Below the pieces are notes generated by a model, which was not told the origin of the DNA, did no database searches, and worked only from the letters and a program-made list of their open reading frames with translations. DNA of 64,000 nucleotides from Streptomyces sp. NBC_00878 (lineage in GTDB: Bacteria > Actinomycetota > Actinomycetes > Streptomycetales > Streptomycetaceae), in NCBI RefSeq assembly GCF_026341515.1, contig NZ_JAPEOK010000001.1, positions 3,162,001 through 3,226,000 on the forward strand, given 5' to 3'. Positions 10,388 to 22,118 of this stretch are shown one piece after another (positions within the stretch are counted from its first letter, which is position 1; each line of letters begins with the position of its first letter). Made by a program: the position numbers and the translations under genes.

Positions 10388-11179
10388 TCAGTACGTACCC
10401 GGGAATCCGTATCCGCCGGCCGCCGGCGCCTGGGCGGGCGCCGCGTGGGCCTCACGATCGTAGAACGGCCGCGCGTTCACCCGCAGCCACAGGGCCACCG
10501 GGTCGTACTCGTCGGACATCGCGACCGTCGAGACCGGCAGGCCGTCCGGCACCGCTCCGATGGACTGCTGCATCATCGCCCGCACCGAGTCCACCGCGGG
10601 CGGGCTGGTGTCGTACACATCGAGTCCGATGGCGAGATACGGCGCCCCGAGCGCGGGCTGCACCCAGGCTCGGCGCAGCGAGCGGACGGCGTTCGTCCGG
10701 TGCGCGTTCTGGGTGAGCAGGGCGTAGAACTGCGGGATCTCGATGGCCGGATCGGACAGCCTCAGCGGGCCCGCGGGCTGCCGCTCCAGGCCGGTGGTGA
10801 TCCGGCGCAGATCCAGCCAGGGGATGCCGACGCCGCCGCCCGGCGCGTGCGGGTTCAGCCAGAGGCCGTAGTGGTCGGGGTAGAGGGTGCGGGCCACGTC
10901 GAGTCCGTCGACCACCTCGTACGAACGGTTCCAGCCGCTCGCCGAGAGCTCCTGGGCGGAGGTCACACAGGGCGCGTAGCCGTAGCCGCCCACTTCCATG
11001 TTTCCGTACTGGGCGTCGGGCGAGCCGGCCTGGCCGTGCCAGAGCAGCATCCAGACCTGGCCGGACGACGGGGTCGCGAGCGCGCGCAGGAGCGCCTCGT
11101 AGGCGTCGTAACGCCCGGGCGTCACCTGGCGCAGCATGTGCTCGACCTGCCCGGCCGCGGCCGTGCCCGACGCGCTCAC
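10388..11179 (-). CDS. SseB-like (enhanced serine sensitivity) protein, copy 1
   Basis: 263 aa. Matches the actinobacterial 'enhanced serine sensitivity protein SseB' type: an N-terminal half with QVEHMLRQVTPGRYDAYEALLRALA and the WMLLWHGQAG segment, and a C-terminal SseB_C-like part (ALGAPYLAIGLDVYD, then DPVALWLRVNARPFYDREA). The C-terminus adds an Ala/Gly/Tyr tail. SseB was named from E. coli, where extra copies raise serine sensitivity; its biochemical role is unknown. The neighbourhood of glyA and sdaA makes a link with serine metabolism attractive but inferred. Paired with a second SseB-like gene 235 bases upstream. Confidence 0.7.
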   Translation of the reverse strand: MSASGTAAAGQVEHMLRQVTPGRYDAYEALLRALATPSSGQVWMLLWHGQAGSPDAQYGNMEVGGYGYAPCVTSAQELSASGWNRSYEVVDGLDVARTLYPDHYGLWLNPHAPGGGVGIPWLDLRRITTGLERQPAGPLRLSDPAIEIPQFYALLTQNAHRTNAVRSLRRAWVQPALGAPYLAIGLDVYDTSPPAVDSVRAMMQQSIGAVPDGLPVSTVAMSDEYDPVALWLRVNARPFYDREAHAAPAQAPAAGGYGFPGTY

Positions 11180-11414
11180 CTTCTACCGCCCCTTCGCGAC
11201 ATCCCTGACATACGGGTCCCCTTCGGCGGGGCCTGCGTTCGCTTGAACGTGGCAGTACCCCGACCGAGCCATGAAACCAGCTTAAGTGGCGATCCCGACA
11301 GCACCGTTGCGCTCCGCTGGGAAACCGGTGAGAGCTCGGGGCTTTCTGTTATCCGCCGACTGCGGGTTGTGTTCGGCTGAGCGCGCCGTTCCCCGCACCC
11401 CTTTGGGGCGCGCC

Positions 11415-12203
11415 TCAGTGGGACCAGGTGTAGAACGGGCGCACCTGGGCCCGTAGCCAGTCGCCCACCGGGTCCTGGGCGACGTCCAGGAAGACGACGT
11501 TCACCGGGTGTTGCACGGGGACCTGGCCGAGGGCCCGGCCCACGGCGCCCAGGGGGAGGGTGCGGGCGTCGTCGTGCCAGTGGGTGAGCTCGACGCCGAT
11601 GAACATCACGGAGGCGCCGCCCTCGATGCTCGCCAGGCAGCGGCGGGCGCTCAGGACGACGCCGGTCGCGGCGAACTCCGCGGAGGCGACGGTCAGGAAG
11701 TCCACCGGGTCGTGCTGCCAGTCCGGCTGGAACAGCCGCACCCGGCCGCCGCTCGCCGACCCGTCCAGCTCCGTACGCCCGGCCCGGCACAACTCGGCCA
11801 CGGCGAGCGGGGGCAGCGGCACCCCGACCGTGCCGTCCGGGTTCACCACGATGCCCACCTGAGGCGGCAGGCCGCGCGCGAACTCGACGGCGGGCGCCAC
11901 CGTGTACGGCATGTGGTCGCCGACGACCTGGCGGAACTGCTGCTCCGAGCTGAAGACCGGCACGTACGCCTGTCCGCCGAGCTCCATCGTGGGCAGGTCG
12001 AGCGGGCCGCTGTGCGGGCCGCCGCCCTCGGGCAGCGGCACCCAGAGGAAGCTGCGGCCCATGACCTCCACGATCCGGGCCCCCGCCGAGGGCGACGCCG
12101 CGCCGAGGGAGGCCGCCAGTACCGCCTCCAACTCGTTGCCGGGCCAGCCGACATGGGGGTGTGGGTGTGCTTGCACCGGAATGTCCTGTGCCGGGAAGTC
12201 CAT
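11415..12203 (-). CDS. SseB-like (enhanced serine sensitivity) protein, copy 2
   Basis: 262 aa starting MDFPAQDIPVQAHPHPHVGWPGNELEAVLAASLG. It has the SseB N-domain pattern (SFLWVPLPEGGG, QAYVPVFSSEQQFRQVVGDH, VNPDGTVGVPLPPLAVAELC) and the SseB_C pattern (DFLTVASAEFAATGVVLSAR, then LRAQVRPFYTWSH). It is closer to canonical SseB than copy 1. The two proteins end similarly (RPFY), so they are probably ancient paralogues. Same strand and order as copy 1, so probably co-transcribed. Start chosen at the first Met; 91 bases separate it from the P-loop gene upstream. Confidence 0.75.
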   Translation of the reverse strand: MDFPAQDIPVQAHPHPHVGWPGNELEAVLAASLGAASPSAGARIVEVMGRSFLWVPLPEGGGPHSGPLDLPTMELGGQAYVPVFSSEQQFRQVVGDHMPYTVAPAVEFARGLPPQVGIVVNPDGTVGVPLPPLAVAELCRAGRTELDGSASGGRVRLFQPDWQHDPVDFLTVASAEFAATGVVLSARRCLASIEGGASVMFIGVELTHWHDDARTLPLGAVGRALGQVPVQHPVNVVFLDVAQDPVGDWLRAQVRPFYTWSH

Positions 12204-12294
12204 CTCGCTACCGCCTGCTCGAACCGCTTTCTGCGGATGACGAGATTACGCGTACGCGCCGTCACCCGCAGAAATCCATCCGGTCACCGGGACC

Positions 12295-12981
12295 TCAGTC
12301 GCCGAAGTCGACCCGCCGCAGCACGTCCGCCGCTGCCCGGTCGATGAGGACCGCCGAATCGCAGCCGTCCGGGAGGTCGCCCTTCTCCACCGAGCGCAGC
12401 AGCCGGCGGAACGCGCCGCGGTGCCGTGCGAACGCGTACCTCGACACTCCGCGCCCCCGCTCACGCTGGCCGTCCAGGGCCGTGCCGGGGTCCACGTCGA
12501 GCAGCAGCAGGTGCAGTGTGCCGCCGCGGCGCCTGGCGTCCCGGGCCAGCCAGCTGCGCACCCAGGCCTGCGTCCCGCAGTCGTGCACCACGACTCCCTC
12601 GCCGGACCGCAGGGCCCTGCGCAGGCCCGCGTAGTGCGCGGCACGGACCAGGGGCCGGTAGATCCCGTACGGCAGGAAGCGGGCCAGCCGGCCGTCCCAG
12701 CGGTCGCGGGTGTCCTGGGAGTCGATGCGGCGGCCCGCCACGGCCCGGCGCATCAGCGTCGACTTGCCGCTGCCTGGCAGGCCCGTGACCACGACCACGT
12801 CGGCCGCGCCGAAGCGCAGGCCGTGCGGGCTGTGTCCCGCGCGCTCCCGCAGATCGCGGACGACGGGCGCCGGAAGCGGGCCGCACGCCTCCCCGGCCGG
12901 GGCAGTGGGCTGCTTGGGCAGCGCGATGGCCGCGCTCGTGGCGTATGCCGTGGTCCTGTTCACCCTGATCGTCCTCCCCAT
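12295..12981 (-). CDS. P-loop NTPase (AAA/kinase-like)
   Basis: 228 aa from MGRTIRVNRTTAYATS (ATG 12981); a longer frame reaches 13056. Walker A is perfect (VVVVTGLPGSGKSTLMRRAV). Downstream are a lid-like RIDSQDTRDRWDGRLARFLP, a Walker B-like GTLHLLLLDVDPGTALDGQ and an Arg-rich YAFARHRGAFRRLLRSVEKG. The pattern resembles predicted small-molecule or polynucleotide kinases of the zeta-toxin/adenylylsulfate kinase type, annotated simply as AAA family ATPase in Streptomyces. No toxin partner is seen. It is divergent from gcvT; the glycine riboswitch lies on the other strand of the shared intergenic space. Confidence 0.7.
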   Translation of the reverse strand: MGRTIRVNRTTAYATSAAIALPKQPTAPAGEACGPLPAPVVRDLRERAGHSPHGLRFGAADVVVVTGLPGSGKSTLMRRAVAGRRIDSQDTRDRWDGRLARFLPYGIYRPLVRAAHYAGLRRALRSGEGVVVHDCGTQAWVRSWLARDARRRGGTLHLLLLDVDPGTALDGQRERGRGVSRYAFARHRGAFRRLLRSVEKGDLPDGCDSAVLIDRAAADVLRRVDFGD

Positions 12982-13221
12982 GGGGTCGGGAGACCCATCC
13001 CCGTCGAGTGTAAAGAGAAGGTAATCCGCTGGACCCCTCATTTCTGTTCTTGTCATGCCACAGCCCCGTCACAGATCGCTGTGGACACCTGTGAACCTTG
13101 TGTGGACGCTGTGCGGCCATGCCGGGAAGCCGTGTGCCGCCCCCTCGCGAAGGGGCCCCTGCCGCGCCGCTCCGATGCGTGCAATGATGTGCCCGCCAAC
13201 TGCATACCGGCCGCTTGAATC

Positions 13222-13455
13222 CACGCGGGAGAGTTCCGGACACGTCTGCGTACGTGATCCGGGCGCCGAAGGAGCAAGTCCCTCCCTTGAATCTCTCAGG
13301 CCCCCATTACCGCGTGGGCGAGGCACATCTGAAAAGCGGGCCGTCTCCTTTTTCAGCCAGGGCGTCGGCTCCACCCACGGTGCAAGTCACTGACCATCCC
13401 GTTGACCGGTGGTCATGGCGAACCTCTCAGGTTCCGATGACAGATGGGGAGGAAC
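13222..13455 (+). ncRNA. tandem glycine riboswitch
   Basis: Two consecutive glycine aptamers lie upstream of gcvT. Aptamer 1 (about 13224-13350) shows GGGAGAG, the CGCCGAAGGAGCAAG core and CTCTCAGGC, followed by GGGCGAGGCACATCTGAAAAGC. Aptamer 2 (about 13358-13455) shows CGGTGCAAGTC, GGCGAACCTCTCAGGTTCCG and GATGACAGATGGGGAGGAA, the strongly conserved 3' signature. The family binds glycine and, in front of gcv operons, usually turns expression on. The closing stem of aptamer 2 (TGGGG) could pair with CCCCA at 13480-13484 next to the gcvT ribosome site, so control of translation start is plausible. Confidence 0.93.
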
Positions 13456-13486
13456 GACCTCGCCGTCATGCCTTGGGAGCCCCACC

Positions 13487-14614
<1,128 letters not shown>

Positions 14615-14794
14615 ACCCTGGTCCGCGAGGGCCGGAGCGTGAACTCCGGTTCGCGAGCGCCGGACCGTGCACCCTGGTCCGCGAGCGTCATGAATCGACC
14701 ATGAAGTGACCATGAAAGTGAGTCCGGGCACATCCGCCCGGTCCACCCCCAGTCCCCGCGTCAGCACTCCCCCGCGTACAGGAGAATTCAGGCC

Positions 14795-15172
14795 ATGAGC
14801 AATCCCCAGCAGCTGCGCTACAGCAAGGAGCACGAGTGGCTGTCGGGCGCCGAGGACGGCGTCTCGACGGTCGGTATCACTGAGCACGCGGCCAACGCGC
14901 TCGGCGATGTCGTGTATGTCCAGCTCCCGGAGGTGGGTGCCGCGGTGACCGCGGGCGAGACCTGCGGCGAGCTGGAGTCGACCAAGTCGGTGAGCGACCT
15001 GTACTCGCCGGTCAGCGGTGAGATCACCGAGATCAACCAGGATGTCGTGGACGATCCCGCGCTGGTGAACACGGCCCCCTTCGAGGGTGGCTGGCTGTTC
15101 AAGGTGCGTGTCGCGGACGAGCCGAAGGACCTGCTCTCCGCGGACGAGTACACCGAATTCTCCGGCAGCTAA
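14795..15172 (+). CDS. gcvH: glycine cleavage system H protein (lipoyl carrier)
   Basis: 125 aa, normal length. It carries the lipoyl attachment site [16 protein letters not shown] with the lipoylated lysine at about K64 in the conserved ESTKS context, and ends with the family's [21 protein letters not shown] region. It shuttles aminomethyl and hydrogen groups between the P, T and L proteins. A good AGGAGAATTC ribosome site precedes the ATG. Thirteen bases downstream begins glyA, so the two are probably co-transcribed. No gcvP or lpd gene is in the window. Confidence 0.97.
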   Translation: MSNPQQLRYSKEHEWLSGAEDGVSTVGITEHAANALGDVVYVQLPEVGAAVTAGETCGELESTKSVSDLYSPVSGEITEINQDVVDDPALVNTAPFEGGWLFKVRVADEPKDLLSADEYTEFSGS

Positions 15173-15185
15173 GGACTCTTGACCG

Positions 15186-16463
<1,278 letters not shown>

Positions 16464-16472
16464 TTCCTTTTT

Positions 16473-16513
16473 GTGGGGTGTCCCGCACACTCGTAGTGAG
16501 CGGGACGCCCCAC
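16473..16513 (+). terminator. hairpin between glyA and sdaA
   Basis: A 14-bp stem with one G-T pair (GTGGGGTGTCCCGC / GCGGGACGCCCCAC) and a 13-base loop lies 10 bases after the glyA stop and 31 bases before sdaA. Probably a partial terminator that sets sdaA apart from the gcv transcript. Confidence 0.7.
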
Positions 16514-16544
16514 ACCCTGCACCACCCTGTATTGAGGAGTCCCC

Positions 16545-17912
<1,368 letters not shown>

Positions 17913-18434
17913 GGCAGCGAGTCGGCTCCGCACCACGGTTCAGACCGGTCGGCGGCGGATCCACCAGCCGCACAGCCCGGTCGGCGCGCCCGCCGGCAGC
18001 AGGCCCAGGCAGGTCTCCGCCCACCGCAGGGACCACAGCCGGGACAACGGATGGAACTCCGCCCAGCGGCACATCGGGAACTGGTGGCCCTGCGCGAAGA
18101 TCGTGAGCTTGGTCGAACGGATCCCGGACCCGATCCTGGCGCCCCGGCAGGCGTCCACCGCGCGTACCGGAGCGCACCTCAAGGTGACGGCAGCGGTGGC
18201 ATGTCGTCCGTCCGCAGATGGGTCGACAGCGGGTCCTCCAGGCTGCCGGGACACCTGGCGGGCGAGCGCTGTGACCGGGTCACCGGCATCCGCCTCGGAC
18301 TGATCCACCCACCTTCACCCACGCCAACAACCCTGCGTGGCCCATACGCCTAGGTCGTGTCCCGCGGCGCGTCCGACTCCCGGGGTCGGCCTTTCGCGAG
18401 GAGTTCGTCCGTCGTCTCCCTGTCCGGGTACCCC
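17913..18434. other. gene-poor decayed stretch after sdaA
   Basis: No intact gene. On the minus strand a frame ending at 17940 carries a protein-like stretch (FAQGHQFPMCRWAEFHPLSR, then ETCLGLLPAGAPTGLCGWWI and RRRPV), which could be the C-terminal end of an ABC-2-type membrane protein. Upstream of that the sequence loses coherence. On the minus strand at 18355-18430 a frame ends in ETTDELLAKGRPRESDAPRDTT with a stop, one frame away from the PfkB remnant beginning at 18435; it may be the tail of another lost gene. Confidence 0.3.
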
Positions 18435-18720
18435 CTTGGGCACCGAGGTGGCCGGTGATCCCGGGTGTGGTGGTGACGGCCGTGACATCGACGCCCCGCG
18501 AGGCAAGGAAGTCCTTGGTGCAGGCGCCGAGCACATCGTCCCCGACGACGGCGAGCAGGGCTGTGGTGACGCCCTGTCGGGCGCAAGCCACCGCAGAGTT
18601 GGCAGCCACCCCTCCGGCACTCACCAGGTTCTCGAACGCGTGCGTCTTCTGGTCCGGGTCAGGAAGGTGCGGAACGCGAAGCGCCACGTCGAACGCGATG
18701 TCTCCACAGAACAGGGCCCT
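18435..18720 (-). pseudogene. truncated PfkB-family carbohydrate kinase
   Basis: About 95 codons match the N-terminal third of a PfkB/ribokinase-type sugar kinase: ALFCGDIAFDVALRVPHLPD, DQKTHAFENLVSAGGVAANS with the family's GG..AN signature, then VACARQGVTTALLAVVGDDV and GITGHLGA. After that the frame enters unrelated Arg/Thr-rich residues, and the catalytic C-terminal domain (GxGD) is missing. No good start codon lies upstream. It is on the same strand directly downstream of the arabinofuranoside importer operon, so it may once have been the sugar kinase of that operon. Confidence 0.65.
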
Positions 18721-18844
18721 CGCCCTCGTACGGCTCTGCCTACTTCCTGGGTCTGCGTGTCCTCGTCGGCCGGAGTCGGGTACCTACCCGAGGCCGCCGC
18801 CCGACACGCTCCGTCGCGCCGCTCAAGACCGCCCCTGAGCGCCG

Positions 18845-19759
18845 CTACTTCACCGGACCGCTGAGCAGCCCGCCGACGTAGTACTTCTGCAGCAGCAGGT
18901 AGATGACGACGCAGGGGACGATGGTCACCGCGACGCCGGCCTGGAGGACCCCCCAGTCGACGCTTCCGAGGTTGCCGCTGGCGAGGACGCTGAGGCTGAC
19001 CGGGAGGGTGAATTTCTCCTGGTCGGTGACGAGGATCAGCGCCGCGAAGAACTCGTTCCAGCAGGCGAAGAAGGTGAGCAGGGCGGTGGTGATGACGCCC
19101 GGCGCGGCGACTGGCAGGACGACGCGGACCATCGCCTTGAGGATGCCGCAGCCGTCGATCAGCGCGGCCTCTTCGAGGCTGCGGGGCACGGCCGCGAAGG
19201 AGTTGCGCATCAGGAACAGCCCGAAGGGGAGCTGGAAGGTGGTGTAGACGGCGGCCAGTCCGAGCCGCGAGTCCTGGAGGCCGAGGTTGTTGAGGAGCAG
19301 GTAGAGCGGGGTGATGACCGCCTGGAAGGGGATCATGAAGGTGGCGAGGGTGGCGAAGAAGAGGATGTTGCTGCCGGGGAAGCGCAGTCGCGCGAACCCG
19401 TAGCCCGCGAGCGTGCTGAGGACCACCGTCGCCAGTGTGGCGCCGAGGGAGACCAGCAGGCTGTTTCCGGCGCTGGCCACGATGTCGATCCCCGTGTCAC
19501 CGCCCAGGGCCCGGTAGTTGTCGAGGGACAGCTCGTGCGGATAGAGGGTGGGCGGCGCGGTGGCGGCCTCGCCCGGCGCCTTGAGGCTCTGCGACACCAT
19601 CACGTACAGCGGGTAGAGGAACAGCACGGCCAGGCTGGTGCAGACCGCCCACCAGGCGGCGCGCGGCAGCGACTGGCGGATGGCGGCCACCAGGTTCGTC
19701 GAGTCCTTCTCCACCGGGCCTCTTCCCCGGTCTCGGGTCCTCGCGGTGCGAGCGCTCAC
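18845..19759 (-). CDS. sugar ABC importer permease (MalG type)
   Basis: 304 aa, with a likely alternative GTG start at 19714 (VEKDSTNLVAAI) that has AGAGG upstream. Six transmembrane helices; the EAA coupling motif reads EEAALIDGCGILKAMVRVVL followed by PVAAPG, and the C-terminus QKYYVGGLLSGPVK is the usual MalG/CUT1 ending. It pairs with the permease encoded upstream to import a sugar or oligosaccharide. No ATPase gene is present here; CUT1 importers in Streptomyces typically share the MsiK ATPase encoded elsewhere. A 97-base spacer with imperfect CGGGTCTCGGGTCCT repeats separates it from the upstream permease gene. Confidence 0.9.
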   Translation of the reverse strand: MSARTARTRDRGRGPVEKDSTNLVAAIRQSLPRAAWWAVCTSLAVLFLYPLYVMVSQSLKAPGEAATAPPTLYPHELSLDNYRALGGDTGIDIVASAGNSLLVSLGATLATVVLSTLAGYGFARLRFPGSNILFFATLATFMIPFQAVITPLYLLLNNLGLQDSRLGLAAVYTTFQLPFGLFLMRNSFAAVPRSLEEAALIDGCGILKAMVRVVLPVAAPGVITTALLTFFACWNEFFAALILVTDQEKFTLPVSLSVLASGNLGSVDWGVLQAGVAVTIVPCVVIYLLLQKYYVGGLLSGPVK

Positions 19760-19764
19760 GGTTC

Positions 19765-19856
19765 AGGTCCTCGGGTTTCAGTTCCTCGGGTCTCGGGTCT
19801 CGGGTCCTGGGGTCCTCGGGTCTCGGGTCCTCATGGTTCGCGTGCGGTTCGGGTCC
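19765..19856. repeat. imperfect CGGGTCTCGGGTCCT repeats
   Basis: The gap between the two permease genes is filled by short direct repeats of (T)CGGGT(C/T)(T/C)C and GGGTCCTCGGG type, about eight partial copies. Probably a slippage expansion with no visible coding or hairpin role. Confidence 0.6.
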
Positions 19857-20816
19857 TCATTGGTCGGAAGAGCGCAACAGCAGCAGCTGTACCGCGCTGA
19901 CCGCGACGAGCACGATCATCAGCAGGGCGGACAGGGCCGAGCCGTATCCGAGCTGGAACTTGATGAAGGACGTCCGGTAGATCTCGTACACCGCGGTGAT
20001 CGTCGAGTTCGACGGGCCGCCGCCGGTCATGACGTAGAACTGGTCGAAGGCGAGCAGCGAACCGGCGACGGAGAAGACCAGGACCAGGGCCAGCGTCGGG
20101 CGCAGCAGCGGAAGGATGACGTAACGGAAGGTCTGCAGGCGGCTCGCGCCGTCGATTCTGGCGGCCTCCTCCACGTCGGTGGGGATCGACTGGAGTCCGG
20201 TCAGCAGCAGAAGCATCTGCAGGCCGACGACTTTCCAGGTCACCATGCCGATGACCACGAGCATCGCGGACGCCGATCCGGCGAACAAGTTGGTGGTACG
20301 GCTGCCGAGGCCGAGGTGGTCGGCGAGGTCACCGGCCGGGCCGATGTCGGACTGGAACATGAACAGCCACAGGAAGGCCGCCGAGGCGAGACCGACCACG
20401 ACCGGCACGAAGTACAGGAATTGGAAGAAGCGGGCGCCGCGGTGTCTCCGGCGGACCAGCAGGGCCAACGCGAGGCCGAGGACGAACAGCACCGGCGTGG
20501 TGATGAGCGTGTACTTGACCGTGAAGATCACGGCGGTGCGGAACTCGGTGTCGTGCAGGGCGTCGCGGTAGTTCTTCAGGCCGGTGAAGCGGTGCTCCCC
20601 CAGCAGCGGCCAGTTGTGGAGCGACATCCACAGCATCATGACGAGCGGGACGAGGAAGAAGAGCGTGATCATCGCCAGGGCGGGTGTCGTCATCGCGACA
20701 CCGGCCAGCCGACGCCGCCCGGCCCGGGACAGTGGCCGTCGGCGGACGGCGCCGGCCGTGGCCGCCGGTCCCGGGAAGGGCAGTTGACGGCGGCCGCGGT
20801 GGCGGTCTCCGCTCAT
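19857..20816 (-). CDS. sugar ABC importer permease (MalF type)
   Basis: 319 aa. Basic, Arg-rich N-terminal tail, then six transmembrane helices (first one TTPALAMITLFFLVPLVMML). The EAA motif is DVEEAARIDGASRLQTFRYV followed by ILPLLRP, and the family signature FDQFYVMTGGGPSNST is present before the last helix. The start ATG overlaps the solute-binding-protein stop by 4 bases, so the two are translationally coupled. It forms the transmembrane heterodimer with the MalG-type permease. Confidence 0.92.
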   Translation of the reverse strand: MSGDRHRGRRQLPFPGPAATAGAVRRRPLSRAGRRRLAGVAMTTPALAMITLFFLVPLVMMLWMSLHNWPLLGEHRFTGLKNYRDALHDTEFRTAVIFTVKYTLITTPVLFVLGLALALLVRRRHRGARFFQFLYFVPVVVGLASAAFLWLFMFQSDIGPAGDLADHLGLGSRTTNLFAGSASAMLVVIGMVTWKVVGLQMLLLLTGLQSIPTDVEEAARIDGASRLQTFRYVILPLLRPTLALVLVFSVAGSLLAFDQFYVMTGGGPSNSTITAVYEIYRTSFIKFQLGYGSALSALLMIVLVAVSAVQLLLLRSSDQ

Positions 20817-22084
20817 GGCGCGTCGTCGATGATGGACTGGGCGGCCTTCTGCCCTTCCTCCTGTGCCTGGGCGATGTCACCGTCGAAGACGGCCCGGTTG
20901 ATCATCCTGACCCAGGGCCCGTTGCTGTCGTTGAACAGCGCGTTCTCGACCGTGCTGTACGGCGTACGGCCTTCCTTCATCGCGTCGGCCAGCACCTTGT
21001 TCCGGGGATCGAGCGGAGTGTAGATCTTGTCGATCAGATCGGTGCGTACCGGAACGATGCTGTTCTCCGCGAGGACCGTCTGAGCCTGCTCGCCGGTCGC
21101 CCACCTGACGAACTCCTGTGCCTGCTCCTTGTTCTTCGCGTTCTTGGTGACGGCGATCTCGTCACCGCCCGAGAAGGAGGCCGAGCCACCGTTCTTGCCG
21201 GGCAGTGGAGCGACACCGAAGTCGATCTTGTCGTTCTGCTTGAGGACCTGCACGAAGAAGGCTCCGAGCGGGGTCATGCCCAGCTTGCCGCTCAGGAACG
21301 CGGCGGGCTGGTTGGTTCCCGTATCGGTCCTGGACTGGGCCGGCATCGTGCCGTCGGTGTACAGCGTCCGGTAGAAGGTGAGGGCGTCGGTGACCTCGGC
21401 TGTGTCGAACAGGGCCTTCTTGCCGTCGGCGGAGAGCACGTCGCCGCCGCTGGCCCAGATGTGCGGCGTGAACTCGAAGACCTGGCAGCCGCCGCACTGC
21501 CCGGCGATGGCGTACCCGTAGGTGCCGTTACCCAGCGCGCGGATCTTCTTCGCGGCGGAGATGATCTCCGCGTAGTTCGCCGGGGGCTTGTCCGGGTCGA
21601 GACCGGCCTTCCTGAACAGGTCCTTGTTGTAGAAGAGCACGGACGCCTCGGCGGTGAAGGGCAGCGCGTACGTACGGTCGTTGTACGTGGCGAGTCTGCG
21701 GTGGGCGGCGCTCAGGTCGTCCTTGTACGGCAGGTCGTTCGCCAGATCCGTGATGTCGTCCAGTACCCCGGTGGAGGCGAAGTACGGCAGATACACGAGG
21801 TCGATGGAGGCGACGTCGGGTCCGGAGCCTCCCGCGGCCGCGGTGCCGAACTTCTGGACGAAGTTGGCCTGGGGCACGACGGTCACCTTCACCTTCGTGT
21901 CATGGTCCTTGTTCCAGGTGTCCGCGACGATGTTGATGAAGGCCTTCTGGCTGTCGCGGGCCCACAGAGTGATGGTTCCCGAGTCGGAACCCGACGTGTC
22001 CGAGCCCGAGCCGCCGCACGCGGCGGCGAACAGCGCCACGGACGTCAGCAGCACACCCGCTGCCCTTGCTCTTCTGGTTCTCAT
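20813..22084 (-). CDS. sugar-binding lipoprotein of ABC importer (SBP family 1)
   Basis: 423 aa. The lipoprotein signal is MRTRRARAAGVLLTSVALFA then AAC, followed by GGSGSDTSGSDS. The mature protein shows the family 1 layout: TITLWARDSQKAF near the N-terminus, YNDRTYALPFTAEASVLFYN, DLFRKAGLDPDKPPANYAEI, and an unusual CGGC cysteine pair (AIAGQCGGCQVFEF) in the middle. It binds the sugar outside the membrane for the two permeases downstream. The gap to the GH127 gene upstream is only 34 bases, so the substrate is probably an arabinose-containing sugar released by that enzyme. Confidence 0.92.
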   Translation of the reverse strand: MRTRRARAAGVLLTSVALFAAACGGSGSDTSGSDSGTITLWARDSQKAFINIVADTWNKDHDTKVKVTVVPQANFVQKFGTAAAGGSGPDVASIDLVYLPYFASTGVLDDITDLANDLPYKDDLSAAHRRLATYNDRTYALPFTAEASVLFYNKDLFRKAGLDPDKPPANYAEIISAAKKIRALGNGTYGYAIAGQCGGCQVFEFTPHIWASGGDVLSADGKKALFDTAEVTDALTFYRTLYTDGTMPAQSRTDTGTNQPAAFLSGKLGMTPLGAFFVQVLKQNDKIDFGVAPLPGKNGGSASFSGGDEIAVTKNAKNKEQAQEFVRWATGEQAQTVLAENSIVPVRTDLIDKIYTPLDPRNKVLADAMKEGRTPYSTVENALFNDSNGPWVRMINRAVFDGDIAQAQEEGQKAAQSIIDDAP

Positions 22085-22118
22085 GACTGCGGTCCTTAAG
22101 AAGTGGTGGGGGTCGCCT

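Noticed and set aside
13409..13486. Upstream ATG for gcvT
   Set aside because: It would translate through the second aptamer of the riboswitch; GTG 13487 has a ribosome site and matches the family N-terminus.
19765..19856. CGGGTC repeats between permease genes considered as operators
   Set aside because: Units are irregular in length and spacing and lie inside an operon; they look like slippage products.
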